Assembly: GCA_038501195.1 (NCBI GenBank)
Contig: JBBPUQ010000002.1
Location: 3,348,001-3,412,000 of the forward strand
DNA: 64,000 nt
Source: Nemania diffusa
Lineage: Eukaryota; Ascomycota; Sordariomycetes; Xylariales; Xylariaceae
Direction: 5' to 3'
Shown in pieces: positions 1-11,447 of the stretch (the stretch's first letter is position 1; every line of letters begins with the position of its first letter). The position numbers were made by a program, and so were the translations under genes. The notes beneath the pieces were generated by a model. That model did no database searches and was not told the DNA's origin. It worked only from the letters and a program-made list of their open reading frames with translations.

Positions 1-959
1 GTAGGTAACTAATTCGCTACTAGTGACGATGTCGCTGAGGGGCGGAAGTGGAACTTTAGTGGGTCAAGTCAGATCGATCTCGGCTAAAGATCCGGTTGGC
101 AGGCGGGGCAGGCATCGTTGTTGCTCTGAGATTATCGGTACCTATGTAGGTACTCGTCTAGGCTACTAACCTACTCAAGACCAGTACCTACAAGTACTTA
201 CGAGGGTCCCACGACTTTCCTTACTTGTACAGAATACATGATATATGTACATTGTACCAATAGATATTCGGGTTACTAATCGTGTCTAGACCTCTGCAAC
301 CTGGGGTTTAGCGCAATGCCCCTTTTACTGCGGCTCGGCTCGACTAGGTACTTGTGTAAACTTGATGCCTTGTGAGTAACATGAAAGTCTCATGTATTTG
401 TCCATTCTCAGGTGTATTTTTTAGGTTATGAGTCCACTTTAATGGCTTATTTATAGAGCGATGAATTGAGCTGCGATGACCTAGACGAGACTATAATGCT
501 AGTCGGCGATGCAAGATTCATCATGGAACAGTATTCGCTCGGGCAACAGACTGCTACAAAATTCAAGGTTTAGATGAGTACGAGAGAAAGCGAACGCAGT
601 CTATATTTAACAGCAAAATTCAGTAGACGCGCGAATTGCCAGCCTTTGAAGCAGAGTGATCTAACTTAGTCTAATAGTGTCTCATGCTTCCAAAGATCTA
701 TAAGCATGAGGCAGCCGAGGAGGGAAGTTGAAAAGAGCCAACGGGAGAATAAAACAGATTAGCCAAACTCTACCCAACGTTGTCTACTTAAACAACCCGG
801 CTTTTTCCTGCCCTCTTGCTAATAATGTCCTCTAGGGGATCTAGCACCGCCATAATGAGTCAGCGTCCTTCAAAGTTAAGAGAGTCAGGAGAAAACTGAT
901 TTTGGGACAAGGTTACAGATAGTTTTACTTCTATCAGAGTAGCTCAGTCTTCTTGACTT
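1..959. other. Left-edge intergenic stretch
   Basis: No reading frame longer than about 60 codons with protein-like composition is seen. The stretch carries short TACCTA/TAGGTA words near 140-200, as do most gaps in this window. It is presumably the upstream flank of the HET gene remnant, but no promoter element could be assigned. Confidence 0.5.
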
Positions 960-2938
960 ATATGGGTATACTTCACTATATCAGAACCGCCTCTCCGTTT
1001 CACCTATAAGGCTCTCAATCCCGGCCAGATCCGGCTACTCTTTTCGGCCGTTGAAGAGGACGGGCTAGTATGGACGCTCAAAGCAGTACAGCTACATCAC
1101 GAGGGGCCACAGGCACCCATAGCCTTCGACGCATTATCCTACACATGGGGTGACCAGAGTCGAACTTTTCCTTTCATCTGCAATAATCAAGAGCTCCGCA
1201 TACACCAGCACTTGAGGGATGCCCTGCCCTACCTTGCTAGGCGGCAATCCTTCTTGCCCATGTGGATTGATGCAGTCTGTATCGACCAGTCAAACAATGT
1301 CGAGAAGTTCTCTCAGATCCATATGATGCACAGCATCTATCGTCAAGCGGAGCACTGATTCATATCCGTTGTCAACTTGAGAATAGTGAGAAGATTATTC
1401 GTCCATGGAGCCTCATCGTTTCTTTGCACAGTCTCGCGGACATGGAAGACCGTGTCGTTATTGAATGAAGCGTCGCTCTCGTTTATGTCTTCGTGTATAT
1501 TCCACCCGTGATCCACAGCCTTTTTGAGGATATCCCAGTCGATTTCCTTATTCTCGTATAGGACGCGGATGCGCTTAGCTAGCGCAGCCTCCTGGATTAC
1601 CCATAGCCGGTTGAACCATTCATTCTGGGTAAGTACTTTGATAGATTTCCAAATAGGTGAAGACGCGTGTGGTAGAATCATAGAATTGTGAGTGGCAATG
1701 TTATCATATGATTTTCTCTTGTGTATTTCCAGCTGTTCCCCGATTCTTCCTACCTCGGGTAAGAGTTTGATGGCTTCTCTACTATACTTGGTACCGCAGC
1801 CAAGCCAAACCCATACCTGCGTGACCCGCGGGGCCGGGTTTTTGGCCATCTTGGTTTTATTACTGAGGCTCAACTTCAACAATTAGGGCTTGATGGTGGC
1901 ATGTCTATAGAAGAACTTTATACAAGACTGACCCGGTTTCTCCTGAGCAATGGTTCCCGCTCGTACCAGAACTGGTGGGATATACTACAAATTGCCACTG
2001 CGACAGATAAGATGCCTGGGTTGCCAAGTTGGTGTCCGGACTACCATAGCCGGAGCCAGCGATCACCTCATATCAGGAACACCGAAGAGCCAGTATACCT
2101 GGAACATTGGGTAAAACATTACCATGCCAGTAAAGCAACGTCCTTCCCTCCACAAAACACCAATTTCCGCGAGCTAAAAGTGTGAGGAAAGATTTTCGAC
2201 TTGGTTAAACGAACGTACCCTGTCATTCCAGATATCGCAGCACTAATAAAGGAGAGTAGTTCCTTTGAGGAACTCCGAAACCTCTATCTCGTATTTCGTG
2301 ATTGGGAGCGGGGTATAGCAACTGATGTTCTAGGTCCGACTTCCATTCTTGGGCTTCACGAAAAAAACCGCCTGTTTGTGAAAGTGGATGATTACTGGCG
2401 TACGTTGGTTGGTGATATCCTTAAAGGGGGAGACTACACGATCACTTACGAGACTTTTCGTTCATTTCGGTCGGCCCTAGATCAATGGTCAGTATCAATA
2501 CAGATATTTTGATGAATGCTGTCACAGCAGGATATGATCTCGTAAATATGTACATATGCTGCACACTATATCGCTGACTGACTCTTGCATAGCTTTTTAC
2601 AGGGACGTGGAGGAGGGAGTGACATAGAGTCGGGGAAAGTGGGTAGTGGTCCATTAGAAGACCCGTACTTAAGCCCAACTGATTTCAAATTACTCAAGTC
2701 TATACTGTCTACCCTTCGCGGTAGGCGGCTATTCTACGCGGTAAAAGGTGCGATCGGCTTTGGTCCGAAAGGGATTCAAGTAAACGACGAAGTCTGCGTG
2801 CTGAACAACGCGCAGACGGCCCATGTGCTGCGACGGTGGACTAAGACTAAAAGGAGGAAGACGTTCAGGGTAATCGGAGACTCTTATTACCACGGCATGA
2901 TGAATGGTCAAATAGAATCGTTGGGTCTCGAGGAATAG
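960..2938 (+). pseudogene. HET-domain (heterokaryon incompatibility) gene, broken by internal inversion and nonsense codon
   Basis: HET proteins trigger cell death when genetically different hyphae fuse. The plus strand at about 1005-1354 encodes the start of a HET domain, with FDALSYTWGD and WIDAVCIDQ in the usual order, ending at IYRQAE. The expected continuation (VWVWLG, then WFNRLWVIQEA) is not downstream on the plus strand. It is encoded on the minus strand between about 1817 and 1355. The plus strand then resumes at 1820 with RDPRGRVFGHLG and continues through GLPSWCPDY. A TGA at 2183-2185 interrupts the resumed frame, which is open again after it. A 105-nt intron (2488-2592, donor GTCAGT, GCTGAC branch site) leads to the conserved C-terminal part (GRRLFY, DEVCVL, VIGDSYYHGMM) ending at 2938. 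No convincing start codon is visible, so the left limit is approximate. The gene cannot make a full HET protein as it stands. Confidence 0.85.
1355..1819 (-). other. Inverted internal segment of the HET gene
   Basis: This segment of about 463 nt (core 1355-1817) reads as HET coding sequence only on the minus strand, while both flanks read as HET coding sequence on the plus strand. Turning it round would join GAG-CA to GGTATGG in frame on the left. On the right it would join CAG to CGT-GAC-CCG in frame, provided the two bases at 1818-1819 (TG) are treated as an extra micro-duplication. The bases at the junctions are GCA (1352-1354) and TGC (1818-1820), a 3-nt inverted microhomology, so no long inverted repeat flanks the segment. 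Confidence 0.8.
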
Positions 2939-4270
2939 GATATTGTACTCGTCCGAAGCGAGGAGAAGGTTTGCTTTATGAAGTAACAGTGACCATGTAC
3001 TTCATTAAACAAAAATGAGGCAGATACATCTGGGATCACTAATTTAATGTATTACTTAGCCCAAGTATATTCCTAAGACGAGGTATACTTGATATAAACG
3101 GCTTAGGCGAGACTCGGCGTCCTTTGACGAGACGCATACCTCACCTACGAGTAGAAATCAGTGCTTATTACTGTCAATTGCTCTAGTATTCCTAAGCGAG
3201 TAGCTACCTAGGTATGTACATACCTACTTACCCTTACCATGTGGAGGTATGTAGCACCTATCTACTGTGTATGTAGCTACCTTTGTAGTTTCTTTTCTTG
3301 AAGTTGTGGATAAGCCTACCCGAGTCTAGACCAAGCTCTAAGCTCCAAGCTCCACCTCCCACGTTTTGCGCATGTGTCGGTTGCCCTCTCTTTTTCTGAC
3401 ATGCTACGTACACTGCCCTGTGGCGCCTACTTGTGTACCTAGGTATGCTACACACCACGTGTGAAGAACAAATATGGGGGATTTGAAGCATTTCATTTAC
3501 CCTAGATAAGTCTTATAATTCTCTGACGTCTTCAAATCCCGCCGCTTACCTAAGTACCTGCCATCTAGGTACCTACCTATGTAGTGAGGTAGATTCCTGA
3601 GCCGGTAGCTACACCACTCCTTATTTGTACCTATATGTAGGTAAGAGGCAGCCTATGTACCCCGTTCTTACCCTGCTCATTAGGTAGTCTAGTGTATTCC
3701 GTAACGAGCAGTCACCCTCCTCTTCTCGCCTATATTTCCCGCCTAGGTGTGTGCTACTTACTGGAGCTGATATATTTCCCTTCATCTTTTCAAACAACCT
3801 CAGGTACCCCGTCTTGTCTACTCTGTCAGGTCAGAACGGTCCATGAGAAGTTCGCATATGATAGATGAACGGGTACCAGCCCGACAACCCTCACTACGCT
3901 GCTTTATAGCAGCCGTCTCTTTATCACTGGATCCGTCTCATTTCTTCAGAATAAATCCTTGCTTCGTCTGCAGGACTGCCATGTTAGCCTTCTGTTCAAT
4001 GGTTTCGTAGTTGTTGCCAGATTCCGATGCTACTACCGGATAATAAGTAATTGCTTATTGACTATACGCACCAAGTGTATACAAGCGAAGAAACAAATTC
4101 ATGATCCCGTCAGGACAGGGTCAGAGCCAAAAACTGGAAATCAAGGCTGAGTGGGCGTTACTGTGTTCATTCAGCCACCGACTTGGTAACTTACTTTATT
4201 ATCCAAGCTTAGTCATAATACCGTGGGGAAGAGCTCGTGTAACAATCGGTAGTGCACCTCTACTCGTACA
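2939..4270. repeat. Intergenic stretch rich in TACCTAGGTA-type words
   Basis: No credible gene is present. The interval from about 3180 to 3680 is dense in overlapping CCTAGGTA, TACCTACC and TAGGTAGG words, a self-complementary low-complexity pattern that recurs across the window. Short open frames here have no recognisable protein features. Confidence 0.5.
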
Positions 4271-5599
4271 ATGGTAGGAATCATTGAACGGTTCAGAAAG
4301 CCAAAGTCGCCGATTGTTCTTGGATCACCACAAGCGGACGGCGTTGTACATCAGCAAGCCACACCTAGAACACAGATCGTCACACCACCTGTTCTACGAA
4401 ATTTCTCATACCCAACCAACATTACGAATAATAGCCCGCCACCTTCTATATCGGCATCGCCTTCAACCTGGGATCAGCTGGGCGAGATTTGCAATTTCTC
4501 GCCTGATATTGATTCGCGAATACGCCGAGACAGGACCGCTGGACTAGAGGATCCTTTCTTCTATACAACAGACCGTACACCCTATAAACAACTAGTTGAC
4601 GTAGAGAAAATAACTACGAGCCACGAGGCTAGACACTCGACTGATTCGGTACCTTTATCCATTGAGCCGGTGATAGAGAAACGCCAGCGTCGAAGTACAT
4701 TACTAGGGCTACCATCGTCTCAGGCCCATGCAGCTTCTCGTCTCTAGAAGAACGGCGAGAAACGTGAGCCTAAGGATAAGGGCATAAAGCGTTCTACAAA
4801 TAGCTCAATTGGCGATCATATATTTTCGCAAAAATCTAATATTACGGCGAGACTGAAACGCAGCTCACTCGGCCATCACAAACCATCGTCCTCTTTTGAC
4901 GCGTCTCGACTTCTCGCCCGGCAACCTAGAAGCCTTGAACGTCCTATGTCAAGTTCAGGTGTGCCTTTAATAGACACGCGGCTGACAAGCTCTACAAGTA
5001 CGACAGTCAAAAATAGCATATCTCCTTCATTGTTCCCAGGAGATACCGTTGAGGATACATCGGTAGACCTGGAGAAGTCCATCCCCACCTCATACGCCCA
5101 ACTGGACTCATATGTCGTAGATATGGCACCCTTTAATTCGACAGGTAGCCCCCAGGGACTACATCATGAAGCAGGCCTATCTAGGGATCGACAGCGTGAC
5201 AGCCGTGACTCGGAATCATACAAACGCAAAGGAAAGGGAAAAGACAGCAAAACCCGATGGCTCTCCCAATTGAAAGAATGGGTTTCTGTATCAGAACCCT
5301 CGACACAGGCGTTGAGAAGTTACAAGAAAGATACATACAAGAAAGCTGGCATTGCACTTGATGATCCATTAGCCAATGCGAAGCTGCACCTGCCGGTTGC
5401 TTCATTGCCACCAGACGTGATAAAACCTGCCGGCCGTGGCCCTGAGCCCGAGGCGATCGCTCTTCAGAAAGCGGCGCAGCGCAAGAAGGCACGCGAATTG
5501 TTGCCCGTGACCGGAGCATCTCAAGGGTCAAGCTCTAGCACAAGCCATTATTCCTCATCGAGCAGTACTACTGTGGGTGCGCTAAAGGATGGCGAATAG
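4271..5599 (+). pseudogene. Unrecognised Ser/Thr-rich basic protein with an in-frame TAG (possible pseudogene)
   Basis: One reading frame stays open from an ATG at 4271 to a TAA/TAG-terminated end at 5599 (443 codons), except for a single TAG at 4745-4747. The N-terminal 158 residues are Ser/Pro-rich and include WDQLGEICNFSPDID and GLEDPFFYTT. After the stop the frame continues at once with a Lys/Arg-rich region, then a conserved-looking C-terminal part (RWLSQLKEWVSVSEPS, ALDDPLANAKLHLPV, KPAGRGPEPEAIALQKAAQ) and a Ser-rich tail. I do not recognise the family. The TAG may be a real nonsense mutation (CAG to TAG fits C-to-T change). Alternatively it may lie in a 99-nt intron (4649-4747, donor GTACCT, acceptor CTCTAG) whose removal keeps the frame, although I see no good branch site. 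Composition suggests a nuclear or cytoskeletal regulatory protein, but that is only a guess. Confidence 0.55.
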
Positions 5600-6682
5600 A
5601 GTGGAATAAAGGTCCAAACTCGAATGGGCATTGTGTGAACTATAAGACTGCTTCCTATTTTTTGGGGCCTAGTGTGTTGAGCCCAGCCCATCTAGCGCGC
5701 TGCTTTTTTGACTTGTACGAACATGTGCTTGCACTATATTTTTTCCTGGTGGGCTTCTCTGCGGAATTCACTAGATATAAACGAGAATCTGGTTCTGGGG
5801 CGGATAGACAGGATGAAAATTTAAATGTGTTACAGTCAACATAAAGACGTAACTGCTCAACTCCAATCAGTACACGCTAAGTGTCTGTTCCAAGGCTTTC
5901 CTGAGAATAGAACAATATAAACAGCATACCAACAAGAAACTACACGGGTGGGTAATTCGAACCAACAGTTGACACCATATAACTGTAGTTAATAGCTTTG
6001 AAAGAAAATTACTTCAATTAGAACTAGCTCACTTAATGTTGTATAGGAGAGTAGTGCCAAGTATAGGATGGTTTGATTCTAGCAAGGGCTTAATAACTTA
6101 GGAGGCAAAAGAAAGTTTAACAGTTTGTGTTGGCATTGAACAGGTGATTAGCGCTTAGGGTGTGTGTGTGTGTGTGTGTGTGTAGTATCTAAATAAAAAC
6201 TGCAAATTGTACCATGAGACATGTGGTGAGTGATACTGGGTTGAGCATCGTCACACTACATTAGTGTACTTATAGCTCCGCTATATCTATCTAGTGAGGG
6301 TCGATTTCGGGGCGTTTTTAGGGCACTTGGCAAACCTTCCTAATCATGACGTAACCGTCAAATAGTAATGACAACGAAAACGGCATGTCTTCCCGCTAAA
6401 GTCAAGGCCGGAGCAAATCTTCCAGTTTATCGTAGATAATATTTACTATAGAATTGTTCTCCTGTGCTATTTTATTAAGGTGAATCTATCTTGAGAGCAG
6501 AGCCAGAGTCTACCTATATATTTGTGACTGACGACCTCTCCCTGCCATCGCGATCCAATAGACGCTTTAGCGCCGCCTCTCAATTAGCTCCACATCATCG
6601 TATACTCAGTGTTGGAGTGAAACAAGAGCAACGTTTAACGTTCTTGTCGTCTTTCCCGCACGAGTTATCGACAGCTGACAAA
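5600..6682. other. Intergenic stretch
   Basis: No credible coding region. It contains a (TG)n microsatellite (listed separately). The last 200 bases are the probable promoter and leader of the hydrolase-like gene that starts at 6683. The open frame extends upstream of that ATG to 6491 but without a better start. Confidence 0.5.
6161..6183. repeat. (TG)n microsatellite, about 11 units
   Basis: An uninterrupted TG dinucleotide run of about 11 units lies in the gap between the gene at 4271 and the hydrolase-like gene. It is a simple repeat with no evident function. Confidence 0.95.
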
Positions 6683-8601
6683 ATGAAGAGCATTTGGGGA
6701 GGCTCTCGGGAAGAGCAAAATGACGGCAGTTCTGACCAGGCGTCCGCGAGAGACTCGCTGCATGCCGAACGAGACTCAGCGACCCCCAACGAGCATACCC
6801 GCCTTTTGCCAAATAGGGTTGAAGGCACATCTTACCTAAGTCCAGATGATCCAGCAGTACGAATCTGCCTGTAAAATCGGATAGTATAGACCATATCAGA
6901 TTAACTAGCTGCCGCAGGTCTCACCATACAACCTTCGGAGTATTCGATTCACCAGATACCTTACTATTTTCTTCACCCTAGTCGCCTTCGCATGGTGGAC
7001 AATTCTATTAGTCTCGACCTTTGTCACGCCACCAGGCTTCCACATACGGGGATCGGGATTCTTTCCCTTCAGTTACGCCAGTGTGGCACTTGCCAACCTA
7101 CTATTTACATTGATATTCTTTGCAGTACCTGCGAAGGCTGTTAGGGTTGCGAGTCTTGTCGTAGGCGGCCTCCTTTTTATCGACGCAATTCTATTGATCT
7201 CAGTACAGAAAACGAGGTATGAGGAAGGTTGGGTTGGTATGGCTAGCGTTTTGTGTAAGTGAAAAGAATGTCGCGCGTGTGCTGTTATAGTAGGTTAACT
7301 GACATAACTAGGGGTATTTCTTACGGTGATCTGGACACTCGCCACCGACCGTCTCGTTGCATGGGGAAAATATGAAGAAGAGGAGCGATTGACGGGACGA
7401 GCAGAATCTCGACGCACATTGGGCGAGTGGATCGCCGTTCTGGTATCAACAATCGCCATGGTAATATTGGCGATTGTCGTGTTCTTAATGACCTGCACGT
7501 TATTCCTCCGAGCCCTGGATTCTGGCCTGGCGGTGCCCGGGAAGCTGTACTGGGTTGATGGAGGCAAATACAGGCTGCATGTCTATTGCCATGGGAACCG
7601 TACCGGCTCCCCCGAAGTGCCAACGGTGTTACTTGAGGGGGGCGAAGGTCCGGTCGAGAATGGCCTCTGGGATTTCGCGGACAACGCTGTTAAGAATGGG
7701 TCCATCAGTCGATACTGTTTTGTAGACCGTCCCGGTTTCGCCTGGGTAAGTATTTCCTGACCTAAAGCGAAGCTATATCGGCTAATGGGAAACAGAGCGA
7801 TACTGGACCATCACCTCTCTCCGCGAGTATGGCTGTAGAGGCTATCGATGAAGCCCTGGTGCGAGCCGGGGAAGATGGTCCTTGGGGTTAGTACTAGATG
7901 CAACTAAGCAATGGAGTTTTGCTGACGACTGAATAGTCCTCGTGAGTGCGGGTATTGGATCGATCTACTCCCGTATTTTCTCTTCGCGTCATGGGAAGAA
8001 CATCAAGGGGATGCTCCTTAGTAAGTGACTCACGGAGCTTGGCCTCGAATCAGATTGGCCACGCTTAGAATTTTCTACACTTCCAAATGCCTACAGATGA
8101 GATTCGAAATGGTGATAGCTAACTCCAAGTGTTGCAGTCGACCCACTACACGAAGAGTTCCTAAACGATGTAGGTGCTCCCGGGCGAGGATTCATCCTGT
8201 GGCTCCGAGGCATCATCTCCCCTCTTGGACTTGATCGTGTACCTGGAGCTGTGTTTAAGGGCCGCACTAAGGAGGATCGCGTCTGGGGGCGATCCGCATA
8301 CCAAACCGGCAAGTACATATTCGCGAAGCTACAGGAGAATTTGGTAGCCGGTACCTTATCGAAACGCGACGTAGCCAGCAGCCGGGCAATTCAAGATCTG
8401 GACGTACCCCTTACACTAGTGAGCTCTGGTGGTAAAATCCGTCAAGACAGCAAATGGGAGGAGAAGCAGAGAGACTTGAGTGGTCTGACACACAAGCTGC
8501 GACACTGGGACATTGTCAATGATGCGCCGCATCGGGTATGGGAAACATTGGAGGGGCGCAAGCTCATCGAGAAAAGATTGCGACAACTGGTGCATGGATA
8601 A
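6683..8601 (+). CDS. Membrane-anchored alpha/beta-hydrolase-fold protein, probably lacking the catalytic serine
   Basis: Six exons join cleanly: 6683-6856, 6918-7254, 7312-7745, 7796-7886, 7937-8020 and 8138-8601, giving 527 residues. The introns have GTACGA, GTAAGT, GTAAGT, GTTAGT and GTAAGT donors, and GCTGAC or ACTGAC branch sites are visible. After a polar N-terminus of about 58 residues come about five hydrophobic segments, including LTIFFTLVAFAWWTILLV and IAMVILAIVVFLMT. An alpha/beta-hydrolase-like domain follows with VLLEGGEGP, FVDRPGFAWSDTGP (strand and loop after the oxyanion region) and VLVSAGIGS. At the position of the GxSxG nucleophile elbow the sequence is S-A-G-I-G (residues 349-353), so the central serine is glycine. 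A candidate acid and the His in DAPHRVWE near the C-terminus remain. The fold assignment is fairly secure. The substrate is unknown and the protein may be non-catalytic or use another residue. Confidence 0.82.
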
Positions 8602-9160
8602 GGAACATGGTCATGATTCGAGATACCTAAATACCCTGGAACCATCAGCGATTATGGCCAGTCGAATTGGCGCAAATGTGTTTCAATGGTGTTACGAGTT
8701 TATGAGGTGCTTGTTGATCAGTAATTAGGAGGTTAGGCATGGTGAAATTGTACATGTATGATTAATAATGAGACGTTCCTGCGATTATCACTCTTCAATA
8801 ATAACCCAGACATTGTTTCTACATGTACATGTGAAAGGTGAAAGGCATTTAGTGATTGTGTGGATTGCGGCATTGTCTAGGAAATGTGGCTGAAGCTTAA
8901 GCTTGAGCCACACTAGCTCCTGTGGCTAACAGCACTTAACGCGAAAAACGTGGGTCTCATCGCGATACGCGTGTACCTAATTTACTAAGGTAATAAGTTA
9001 TAGGCACATGCAGTACTGCACTACTAAGGACCCATCTACCAAAGAGGACCGAAGAAGAGATACAGGTAGATCTGTGACGCCCTCACCAGTTGAGTATATC
9101 TGGAAAACTGCAATTGGTCGGCCCTTGCATACCACCGCCGAACTTGACTAGTGGCCGAAG
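8602..9160. other. Intergenic stretch upstream of rfc2
   Basis: No gene is seen. It separates two genes on the same strand and should hold the 3' region of the hydrolase-like gene and the promoter of rfc2. An inverted pair of CTTAAGC/GCTTAAG-like words lies near 8890-8905, but no assignable regulatory site was found. Confidence 0.4.
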
Positions 9161-10487
9161 ATGGCCAGTTTCTTCGACATCAAGGCACGGAAAGCTGCCG
9201 CTGCCAACGGTGCTCTAGCAGCAAAAGCAGGCGAGCCCAAGCAAGCTGCTAGGAAACAACCTTGGGTAGAGAAATAGTGAGTAACCATCATCTGCTACAG
9301 GGACGAGGCAGAAGGAGACTGACACATACACACAGCCGACCGAAAACTCTTAGCGATGTTACCGCGCAAGATCACACAGTCAACGTCCTGCAGCGGACGT
9401 TACAAGCCTCTAATGTAAATCCCCCTAGGAAACCCCTATGTATCAATTTCTAGACACTCATACGGCTATAGCTTCCTCATATGTTATTCTATGGCCCCCC
9501 CGGAACTGGCAAGACCTCGACAATCCTCGCCCTTGCGAAAGAACTATATGGACCTGAGATGATGAAGGCACGAGTACTTGAGCTGAACGCCTCGGACGAG
9601 CGTGGTATCAGCATTGTGCGAGAGAAAGTGAAAGACTTTGCGCGAATGCAGCTGACGAACCCGCCTGCGGGCTACCGAGATCGTTACCCTTGCCCACCCT
9701 TCAAGATTATCATCCTCGACGAAGCCGATAGCATGACACAAGACGCGCAGAGCGCACTCCGTCGAACAATGGAGACATACAGCAAGATCACACGTTTCTG
9801 TCTCATCTGCAATTACGTCACGCGCATCATCGATCCACTCGCTAGTCGTTGTAGCAAGTTCCGCTTCAAGAGCCTAGATCAGGGAAACGCGCGGAAGCGG
9901 CTTGAGGAGATTGCCGCTAAAGAAGGTGTCAAGCTTGAAGATGGCGCTGTAGATGCGCTTATTAAATGCAGCGAGGGCGATCTAAGAAAGGCTATCACGT
10001 TTTTGCAGAGTGCGGCACGCTTGGTAGGCGCCGTGGAGAAAAGTGAGGATGATGATGTGGATAAAATGGACGTAGACGAGGATACCGCCAAGGTAGTCTC
10101 TGTCAAGATTGTCGAGGACATCGCGGGTGTGATACCCGGCCCAACCATCGAGAGACTACAGAAGGCCATGCAGCCGAAGTCAGCGGGGGCGGCCTATCAA
10201 GCCATAGCCAAGGTCGTGGAAGAAATGGTAGCCGACGGTTGGAGTGCTGGTCAGGTCGTCACACAGGTAAAGTTCAATTTTCTGAAATAGTATCAGCTTC
10301 TGTTCTAACTAGTCAACAGCTTTATCAAGCGGTAATCAACGATGAACTTATTCCCGACCTTGGCAAAAACAAGATTACCCTTGTCTTTTCTGAGGTTGAT
10401 AAACGGTTAGCCGATGGTGCGGATGAACATTTATCTATCCTTGATTTAGCTTTAAGAATATCCAATATTCTGGCGGGTAAGGGGTGA
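9161..10487 (+). CDS. rfc2: Replication factor C subunit Rfc2 (clamp loader)
   Basis: RFC loads the PCNA sliding clamp onto primed DNA in the nucleus, and this is one of its small AAA+ subunits. Four exons (9161-9276, 9336-9414, 9472-10266, 10320-10487) give 385 residues. After a short Ala-rich N-terminus come QPWVEKYRPKTL, then the Walker A motif [12 protein letters not shown], the segment [20 protein letters not shown], Walker [10 protein letters not shown], the sensor/arginine-finger region [10 protein letters not shown], and the C-terminal collar domain ending at LAGKG. The wording around [21 protein letters not shown] and the [20 protein letters not shown] segment matches yeast Rfc2 (human RFC4) better than Rfc3, Rfc4 or Rfc5. 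A lysine/aspartate-rich insert (about residues 255-275: [16 protein letters not shown]) makes it slightly longer than yeast Rfc2 (353 residues). The ATG at 9161 is followed directly by the family N-terminus. Confidence 0.95.
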
Positions 10488-11447
10488 AGAGGCAGAATAC
10501 CGCACGCAATACATAAGTTTTAGAATAGGAATAGAAAAGGAGCGTCGCTATCGACCTGTCTCTAGCAGTATATTGGCCCTCTTCCATGTAGAGCTACTCC
10601 TACTAGCTACATAGACGCTATACTCATAAATCCACATGATGTTGGTATTTTGAAGATCGCGTGAGCTAGAAAGAATGTTCAATAAGCCTCTTCAATTGCT
10701 ACCGGCATTCCTCTACCTTTCCAATCCTTATAGAGTTGCATGCAGCGTTAATACTAGCTAAGGATGGAAAGGACACAAGCAGTCGTATACGTAAGGCTTC
10801 GGGTATAGTAAGCTCATAGTGGCTCTTGCTGCTAGTGTGCCACAAGTTAGCTAGGTTGCTTGAACTAGAAGAGTTCGCCTGATGACGGAGATATTCACAA
10901 GCAATAGGAGAACTTATTGTATAGTATTGGCCGATCAATCTGGCCTCTATCCATCAAAGTTATTCCTCAAATATTTGTGCTTCAGTTGCATATATCCTTG
11001 GCATTATCACACTTCGAAAACTAAGGGCGAGGGTACTCTCACGTAATTCATGATTTCAAGGCATGCGTTGTCTTTAGTAGCGCTGGCATCAACTAGCGTT
11101 ACTAATGCCATAGTTATTAGTCTAGAGAGGCTCGAGCAGTGGTATTCTAGAAAACTTTACAAAACTACCACACCTGCCATCGTAGCTTTAGGCAGACTCG
11201 TCAGTCTAGCTGTTTAGATCCCTTATACTAAATTCTGTTAGAAATGGGATATTTGTTAGGTTACTAGGTATCTATATTCGTATTAAACCGACTATGCCCT
11301 GAAGACGGGGCTAGAAAACAAGAGCTATAGATTTATGAGTTATAAAAAAAACCTTTGTGTTAACCCGATTTCATAAATCTTAAGATTTATCAAAAGCATC
11401 AAGCAACGCAACTTGCCTGTTGAATTTATGTAAATCACCATCGTCAA
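10488..11447. other. AT-rich convergent intergenic stretch
   Basis: This 960-bp gap lies between the 3' ends of rfc2 (plus) and the coiled-coil gene (minus). Short open frames (for example minus 10699-10938) have no recognisable motif. No terminal repeats or transposon motifs were found. Confidence 0.4.

Noticed and set aside
3258..3491. A minus-strand 77-codon frame
   Set aside because: It lies in TACCTAGGTA-rich low-complexity DNA and has no protein-like features.
10699..10938. A minus-strand frame considered as a transposase fragment
   Set aside because: No transposase motif, dimerisation-domain signature or terminal repeat could be found.
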